A stretch of DNA of 64,000 nt, taken from Phycomyces blakesleeanus NRRL 1555(-) (lineage: Eukaryota > Mucoromycota > Mucoromycetes > Mucorales > Phycomycetaceae). Every line of letters begins with the position of its first letter. The first letter of the stretch is position 1. The notes below the pieces were generated by a model, which made no database searches, had not been told where the DNA came from, and saw only the letters and a list, made by a program, of their open reading frames with translations. Positions 57,220-64,000 of this stretch are shown in pieces. Both the position numbers and the translations under genes were made by a program. The stretch is from assembly GCF_001638985.1 (NCBI RefSeq), contig NW_017265187.1:124001-188000 (forward strand). Reading direction: 5' to 3'.

Positions 57220-58530
57220 CAAGTATTAAAACATCTCTGCTACCGTAAGCCACTTATATCGCACCTCTTGGATCCTCAGGTTGGTCTCCTTGCGAGATCC
57301 TTTGTATTCAAACTTGAGATTTCCAGCAACTAACATTTAGGGTAAGTGAAGCATTGCTTTTACTGCTTGCAACATACATTCTTTAATTTTCATGAAAGTC
57401 TTGATTTCAGCTTTAAAATAGGTACGTGCGTCCGCCTTAAGAATAGACATAAGGCTATGCGCAATATTCAAGGCTATCATCCGTGTTAGCTTCTTGCGAT
57501 ACTTATGCCATGAGTCTTTCATTGTCTCCCGGATTATATCCGAGTTCGTCAATGAATCGAAGCTACACTGGATCCGATCTGTATGTTGCCATGATATGAA
57601 ACTTTTGTTTCAGCTGAATTTTACTACAGTTAAATTTCAGTAGGTCTGTTTGCTTCCCAAAGACTTTAAAGATCCGTGTAATGTGGCTGATTAAAACAAA
57701 ACGAAAAGTCCGGTCGCTCACATCATATCTTGGGGTTCCATTAATGTTCGGACAGATATGATATCCGTTCTTTTTTAAGCTGAAGATTGATCTTAGGTTT
57801 CAAATATTTACCTTTAGCTGAACGAAGCTGAATATTGGATGGGTATAAACCTGAGTATAAATAACATTCGGCTTAAGAAAGAAATTATCTATCGGCAAAA
57901 TTGACGATCTTGTAAAGACTCTGTATCGCTTTTCTCGCCCCACAACCAAGGTGGCAGGTCCTCCAAGGGATGTTTCCAAGAATTGTAAATAAAAGAGTAG
58001 GCACAAGAAAATTCTTCAAGTTCCGCAAAGTCTGCCTCTTTATCCTCCACCTTGCGTATTTCTACAGGATGCTTAGTTGACAGTATTATATTGTATGCTG
58101 TAAAGAGAACATTTGGAGACAAGCTCACAATAGTATCTTTGGGCACACAGGAAAATTCTATATCAGAGAGAATGCTTTTTTTATGGAAAGCTAAGTATTA
58201 TTTTTTTGCTACTAGGGATATCTACTAGCTTGTCAATTTCAAGTTTGGTTTGTAGTTTTGCACCACTAAAATCTGGTTCGATGCTTCAATCATAAGCATT
58301 AATGGGAAAAGGAAGTGGCAGAAAATGAGACAGTATACGTTGCTTTAAATCCTTTTCTTTCGGCAAAATAGACCAAACAGGAAACGCAGGCCATGTGAAC
58401 ATTAAGATCATTGTGACCAATGTTACCAATGATACCAACTGCTTGAATTTATATATACATGCAATCTTCTGTTTTGAGGCGGGTTCGGCCACGAGGACGT
58501 GGTGATATACTAATGCCGTGCCTTTGCAAA
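57220..58530 (-). pseudogene. Decayed unrecognised coding region (possible mobile-element gene)
   Basis: Minus-strand coding sense persists over 1.3 kb but hops between frames. In order: an AT-hook-like ISPRPRGRTRLK (about 58520), MFTWPAFPVWSILPKEKDLK to LPFPINAYD (58286-58410), then VPKDTIVSLSPNVLFTAYNI to PPWLWGEKSDTESLQDRQF (57889-58146), FFLKPNVIYTQVYTHPIFSF, then a frame without ATG with NGYHICPNINGTPRYDVSDR and FRFVLISHITRIFKVFGKQT (about 57575-57785), then FIDELGYNPGDNERLM and MIALNIAHSLMSILKADART (57337-57552). Ordered motifs with normal composition indicate a once-real protein of at least 380 residues. I do not recognise the family. Confidence 0.55.
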
Positions 58531-60073
58531 ATATGTACTCGCAGTTTTAATGCCTGGTCGTATGTCTTTCCACATGCATGATACTATTTTATAAGAGTGA
58601 TCAAAGTTGCCATGATAATATGCGATCGGTAATAATTATCATATATATTGTATTAGTATCTTATAGATAAAAAGTCTACAAAAGGTATCCCGCCTACACA
58701 AAAAATGTAATATATATATGGAGAAGAGAATGACTGTAACCGCTTTGTTTCTTGGTTAGATCTGTTCGCCTCTTTGATAATATCTGCTCAGTACCATTTA
58801 GGAGTTTTTCTCTGGTTTTCAGAGATAAAGTAGAAGTTCAAAAAAGTCAAATGCTATGGTATTTTTTTTAACAAAAGAAGATAATAATAATAATTTATTG
58901 CTCTTCCATTTTAAGCTCATACTTACGCCACGTATAATAAAAATTGGAATAAATCACTGCTGCAGAATAGCCATTGTCTTTTTTTTGCATTATCAACATT
59001 AATCCTTGGTTTGTGTGTGATTCCGGATGGTATAATTTTGAGAGGTTGTTCATCGCTAAAGTTGTGCTGTCAAGGTAAAGGCTTTATGGGGTTCCCTGCC
59101 TACTGGATCGTGCGTTTCTCAGAAGTCTGTCAATTTTGTAGGTAGCAATATTTGTCTTATGTACTGTTCAGGAGATGTCGCCCTTGACAGCTTTCCCTGC
59201 GTAACTTCCGATGTAAACGCCTTGGATGGAGCTTAGCTATGATCCAGATATGCTCGTACTGTTTGGTTATATAAAGAAATATTCTAGTCTTAAGCTATCG
59301 ATTTGAGATTTGATTTTTATGCCTTGACTAATTGTATTGTATGTTTTATGGTAGATCAAATAAATTTAGAGTATATTCATATGCAGATATATATAAAAGA
59401 TGAGTCTCTTTGTAGCCTCTATTGTAGTATATAGAAATTTAATTGAAAGTATACGTATATAAAGCACATAAATTATATCAACCGACGTTCTAACGAGTTG
59501 ATAAAGATTACCAAAAAATTAATTGGTGGTTAGTGGATATCTGCAACAAACCAAGTTATTTATCAAGTTAAATACAAGAATACCTGCCAGGTTGTATTGT
59601 CATATGGCATTTACAAGCTCAACTTTTGATACATATTTTTATATTGCATATTATGCCTGCTAGCATATGTTGTCGATGTTTGTATTTGCCCTTATAAAAG
59701 TATGTCTCACATTCAAGATAATACATAAATACTCTTGTATTTCAAGGTGATCTCAAGCCATACATATTTATAAACAGCTTATATTACAACCATTACAACC
59801 ATTACAGAAAAGAAAAGAAAAGGATGTCAAAAATCTAACAGTGTGTATGCAAAATGGGAGTTTTTTGTTTGTTTGTTTTTGCTTTGGATAAAAATTGTGG
59901 TTGGTATTGGATACCTTCTTACTCTATAGAATGTTACCTTGTTTACAAACGCTGTTTTCAATACACTTGTTGCAACTAAACACGAACACACACACACATA
60001 CGTATATATATATAATATGGATAAAAAGGGGAAAAAATAGAGTTCATTTCGCTTGTCTTTCTTCCTTCCTTTT
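58531..60073. other. Intergenic, AT-rich
   Basis: No gene or defined repeat recognised. CATTACAACCATTACAACC occurs at about 59790. Short plus-strand frames at 59895-60158 overlap the 3' end of the mannosyltransferase and are shadows. Confidence 0.5.
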
Positions 60074-60376
60074 TTATGTCCACATCCAATGGGCTTTTCT
60101 AGCCTTTGATGTTTCTACCCAGTTCTTCCATTTGGGTAAACAGCTGTCAGGGTATTGATCATGATCAATGCTCTTGTCATTCGTGCCTTCTGGACAATCG
60201 CATCGACACCCTTTGCCACTAGCAGTAGATGGACAATGACGATACAAATCATGCTGATATCCAATATCCTCAAAGTAATGTACCTGATCAGTTTCCAAAA
60301 AGAGACCGGCAGCAATAGAATGAACTAATAAAAAGAATTGATCGTAGAAGAAGAAGAAAAATAAACAAGTGCACAA

Positions 60377-60411
<35 letters not shown>

Positions 60412-61648
60412 CATATGTATGTACATTAGTATTGATATTAATGTTATTATTTGAGCCTCACCAGGCGCATCTCCCCATCTTTCATAGAAGAATTTTCCAG
60501 TTTGGTCAAGGTAGTTGAAAAAATCGCGATAAGCAGGGCTACGCCAGAGATTAAGAGAAGCGATTTCGAAATTAGACCAGAAATGACAAAGGTTGTAGTC
60601 GCCCTGTTCATCTTCAAAGAAAGGAAATAGTAGTTGAGGATTGCTGGTGATGTTGATTCTGCGTGAGTAAGCATATTCCCGAACTGTTTTCCAAAGAGTA
60701 GGTATAGTCTCCTTGAGCTCTGTCAAGGTAACCACAAACCCATATTGCTTGTTGTTCTTTTGCATATAGAGGAAAGGGTCGTATGTAATATCACAAAAAA
60801 ACTTGACTCCAGGCTCAACCCTCCAATACCAATCGTAACTTGATGTTTTACCCAAAGCATTAGTGAACATTATTATCTTTACCATCCTTCTCTCTTTTTG
60901 GTATCCCAAGAAGAAAAGGGAAAATCAACCCAAACAACCAAACAACCAAACAATAAAAAAACCCAACTTACTTGTCCAATAAAGGATGGTTAAAAAAGAA
61001 TCCACTTTGATAACGGCACATGTGGTGATAACTTTCCATGCCTCCATAAAATACATTGTCAGCATCCATCTGTTTCCGACTCTCGGCTGCCAAGGTCTCA
61101 TTAACCCAGGGTGGATAACCCCAATGATCCTGAGGTACTAATCCAAAACTCATTTCTGCATTTGGTGCGGCTAGTTTCATTGCTGTTTTGAATTCGTCTG
61201 TGAAGAGGTCGTTATTTAAGAATACATAAGGATAATTGAAGTTTTTGTTGAATTTGTCTTGGAAATTAACGATTGTTTCCGCGATCGCTTCTTGTTCACT
61301 TTTTGTGTAATAATGATAGTAATTGAGTTAGAATTGAGAATCAGAATGGTAGTTACCAAAATAAAAATAAAGAAAATAAATACTTCTTTCAGGCTATTTA
61401 AAATGTGTATTTGTGTACCTGTTTCGCACCAATATAACCATTGCAGCCTTTGCTTTTTCTCGTGGTGGTTTTGTTTGAAGAAGTTTTTCAGGAAGACAGG
61501 CAGGTTCATCGTAATTGTCATAGTATGCTGTTGGTCGCATTGACTTGGAAACTTGGGGATGACTGGCGATGTTGTACAGAATCACAAAGACTGACACGAA
61601 GCCAATCAGTAAAAGTGGTTTCCGCGAGAACGGTGAGAATGGACGCAT
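60074..61648 (-). CDS. GT15 alpha-1,2-mannosyltransferase (KRE2/MNT1/KTR family)
   Basis: Golgi enzyme that adds alpha-1,2-mannose from GDP-mannose to O- and N-glycans of cell-wall proteins. Exons 61648-61419, 61298-60972, 60838-60462 and 60324-60074 give 394 residues, typical of the family. Type II topology: short tail, membrane helix PLLLIGFVSVFVILYNIA (about residues 11-28), stem, then the catalytic domain: AAMVILVRNSEQEAIAETIV, FNYPYVFLNNDLFTDEFK, DNVFYGGMESYHHMCRYQSG, YDWYWRVEPGVKFFCDI (from residue 187) and YNLCHFWSNFEI (267-278), whose Glu has been proposed as a catalytic residue in Kre2. The C-terminal part has GYQHDLYRHCPSTASG and a Cys-rich CRCDCPEG. Microsatellite (CA)n lies in intron 3. 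Confidence 0.93.
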
Positions 61649-62540
61649 GATGAAGTAGGAGATATAAATGAGGTACAAAGAAATATATATAAATAAAAAT
61701 AAATAAAAATACTAAATCTAAAGGCCACTCGACACACACACACATTCACACACATTCACGCTACACACACTCATTCTACACACACTCACGCTACACGCAC
61801 TCACGCTACACACACTCACGCTATACATTATAAACTTTCCCGCTTTATTTTTTTTTATTTCTCTTTTACTACAATATCTACTCCTATATATATAAAACAA
61901 CAAAAATATAATATGACCTAGCTACACTACGGAAAAAAAGGTAACCCAGGGGATTTCCCGAGGAGTTGCCCAGGGGGGTGATTTCTTGATAATTTCCATT
62001 CCCACTTCCTGCCTGTTATGGATAATTGATTAAAGAATTATAATCGATCATACTTTATTTCCCATAAGTAGACAGTACGGCACTATATATGGAAGTATAT
62101 GGAAACCCCGTTTGTTTTATCTTCTTGCTGTCTATGAGGGACAAATTATTGCTGATGATCATATAGATGTCCGACTTTGATTGCTATCAACACCATATAT
62201 TAGAATTATTACATATAAAGCTTGATGCCTAAACTCATATATCTGAACTATTGTCTAAATTAATCGTTCCATCAATCACTCTGTGAGTACCTTATGGACC
62301 CTCTAAATACGACGTATTTGAGAAAAGAAATCCAAGAAAAACAAAAATAGAATCCAATGCTGGATGAGCAGCAACACAACAACAACAGCAGCAACAAAAA
62401 AAAAGTATATGTACATAAACTCCGCTTTAAAAGGTCAGTTTATAGGAAAGGCCAGGTTCGATTGCATAAGCCAGCAACTGAACTTCTTCCTCTCCACCAA
62501 AATAAAATAAAACATACACGCACACACACACAATCACAGC
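61649..62540. promoter_or_regulatory. Divergent promoter region between KTR and UBX genes
   Basis: Contains an imperfect minisatellite at 61735-61825, GC-richer GGGGATTTCCCGAGGAG at 61950-61967 with GCCCAGGGGGG just after, and A-rich leader before 62541. The open frame 62357-62551 lies in the UBX leader and is not supported as coding. Confidence 0.45.
61735..61825. repeat. CTACACACACTCACG-type minisatellite
   Basis: Four to five imperfect units of about 18-20 bp containing CACTCACGCTACACAC, in the 5' leader/promoter of the mannosyltransferase. Confidence 0.85.
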
Positions 62541-64000
62541 ATGGCCACTAATGACAGTCATTTGGCTTACCTTTTAGGCCTCGGTTTCGATTTTGACCTT
62601 TGTGTTTCTGCTCTCTCTCTACATACGCAAATAGAAGACGCCACTAACTGGTAAAAAGAAAAGATAATATAGTATTCCACTATATTGTACTGCGGTGTGC
62701 TTTATAAAATCACAGTACCTACACGTACACACATATGGATATTTTCTATATGAATATAATATACGTATTTATACGAATTTAAACAATAAAGGATACTTGC
62801 TCAGAGTAAACCACTAGAGGCCATAGGACAGACACTAAAGTCAGATACCTCTGCTAATACCTCATCAGAACCACTCTCATGGCAAGTAAGTCATTTGGTT
62901 TCCAATTTGATTTATTTATTTTTCACACACCAAAAATAAAAATAAGAGAGTTCTTTTCAAAGAAAGAAAGCAAACCAACCATAATAATAATAATAAATTA
63001 TATAAAAAAAAGACAAATAGCAACAGTTCGTTAGTGTCAAATGAAGAAGTTCCCAAAGACATGTCTTTTCAAAATATCTCTTCAAAAATGGCAATTCAAG
63101 CACGTAAAGAGAAACAATCTGAAAAGCAAGTAAGTTTTGAGGATGTATTATTCTTGTTCTTGTATATCATTTTCTTTTCTTTCTTTACAATAATAATGAT
63201 AAAATTTTGTGGGTGTGTTTTGGGATTCTTTGGTCGCAACAAGGCACGCGAAAGGGCATTACAGGCTATCAAGGAAGATCAGGAGGATCGAAAATTAAGA
63301 CGTGCCCACCTCTTGGAAAAGTCTCCAAAAAACGATGCGCCCCCACAGCAGGCATCAGGGTCAAATCGGTCTCCGGAACTCCTTCGACATCAAAAAGAAA
63401 TCAAAGCCCAGAAACTACTTGACAATGAAGTAAGACTTTTCTTTCTTTATTTCTTTGGTGCTTACAGATCTCGAGGGAGCTAGCTTTACAGCATGTATTT
63501 GTGCGTGTGAATGTTTTGAATATTTAACTTGTACCTATAAACTAAAATAAATACATAAATACAATCTGTATAACTAGGCAAAAAAAAGAGCTTTGGAGAA
63601 CATAAAGCAAGACCGAGAAGCCAAAAAGTCTTTTGCTAGTTCAATTCAACCTAAGCCAATAACATCACGCCCGCAACCCACAGTCAATCCATCGGCATCT
63701 GCTCTTATACAAGTAAATGTTGTATATATATATGTTAGATATTATATGTACTGATATTGCATTACTTTGAACATTCTTATTCATTCATTACAAATTATGT
63801 TTGCTTATATATATATATGCATCTGTAGATAAGAGCGAGTGATGGTTCTTCTTACCGAAAATCGTTTCCTTCAAACACACCGTTCTCGAATGTGTTTGAA
63901 TGGGTATTGGACCAAGAGAGAAAGTTCTATAGACAGATACTTCCGCAAGAGCAAGTTACCCTTGTATCTGTAAGCATATTTGATTTGGTTTATTTTGTAG
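62541..64000 (+). CDS. UBA-UBX domain protein (Cdc48 adaptor, UBXN1/SAKS1-like), N-terminal part
   Basis: Adaptor linking ubiquitinated substrates to Cdc48/p97. Six exons in the window (62541-62650, 62792-62885, 63013-63129, 63244-63429, 63578-63712, 63829-63969) give 261 residues, and the gene continues past 64000. The N-terminal UBA reads HLAYLLGLGFDFDLCVSALS then EDATNWILAQ. A charged helical middle follows (MAIQARKEKQSEKQARERAL, QAIKEDQEDRKLRRAHLL, AKKRALENIKQDREAKKSF), the usual coiled coil of UBXN1-like proteins. The UBX domain begins at ALIQIRASDGSSYRKSF and continues VFEWVLDQERKFYRQ. The FPR loop that contacts p97 is beyond the edge. The acceptor at 63013 was chosen because nearby AGs are out of frame. 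Confidence 0.88.

Noticed and set aside
58276..58290. GGTTCGATGCT as a tRNA B box
   Set aside because: Same reason: imperfect B box, no acceptor stem.
62450..62475. GGTTCGATTGC as a tRNA B box
   Set aside because: Does not match GGTTCRANNCC fully, and no A box or cloverleaf can be folded around it.
62357..62551. 64-codon frame before the UBX gene
   Set aside because: Low complexity (Asn/Gln/His) and overlaps the ATG of the UBA domain exon in another frame.

Overview
The window looks like nuclear DNA of a filamentous fungus, most probably Mucoromycota (Mucorales-like; genus not assigned). The genes carry many short AT-rich introns (about 40-250 bp) full of (TA)n, (CA)n and poly-T. Intergenic DNA is dense in microsatellites. 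The gene set is eukaryotic and fungal: CDC48, a Spa2 polarisome scaffold, a KTR-type mannosyltransferase, a UPF0658 Golgi protein and a bHLH factor. I joined exons by hand from reading frame, GT-AG signals and family conservation. Cumulative exon lengths close in frame for every gene called complete.

Layout. 1-972 (-): 5' end of CDC48. 1-6.2 kb: MITE-like elements and a decayed PIF/Harbinger-type two-gene cassette. 6246-10219 (+): a 14-exon, 820-residue BRAT1-like HEAT protein ending in Cys-Tyr. 10295-11206 (-): Mpv17/PMP22-family protein. 13420-14631 (+): bHLH factor. 15215-18193 (+): APC8/CDC23. 18549-22101 (+): SPA2. 22.1-28.2 kb: accessory stretch with a PD-(D/E)XK (Rpn-like) nuclease gene, palindromic repeats and a broken Tc1-like transposase. 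28913-30621 (+): unknown type II membrane protein. 30799-33689 (-): FHIP (FTS-Hook-interacting protein). 34907-36909 (+): NOP58. 37450-38639 (+): unknown protein with PP1-docking-like motifs. 39658-41685 (-): ankyrin protein. 41.7-47.6 kb: gene-poor, simple repeats. 47593-about 49300 (+): F-box/LRR pseudogene. 49.4-53.5 kb: gene-poor with a second Tc1 relic. 53491-55347 (+): UPF0658 multi-span protein. 55.3-60.0 kb: gene-poor with a decayed conserved gene. 60074-61648 (-): KTR/GT15 mannosyltransferase. 62541-64000 (+): 5' part of a UBA-UBX protein, a family of Cdc48 adaptors.

The genes do not form one pathway. Loose themes are Cdc48 and proteolysis (CDC48, UBX protein, APC8, F-box remnant), polarity and trafficking (SPA2, FHIP, UPF0658, KTR), and RNA processing (NOP58, and the BRAT1-like protein if it acts on Integrator). 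The most noteworthy items are the BRAT1-like protein with a Cys-Tyr C terminus, two families of TA-flanked inverted-repeat elements, the Rpn-like nuclease locus with its palindromic repeats, and a decayed unrecognised coding region at 57.2-58.5 kb.
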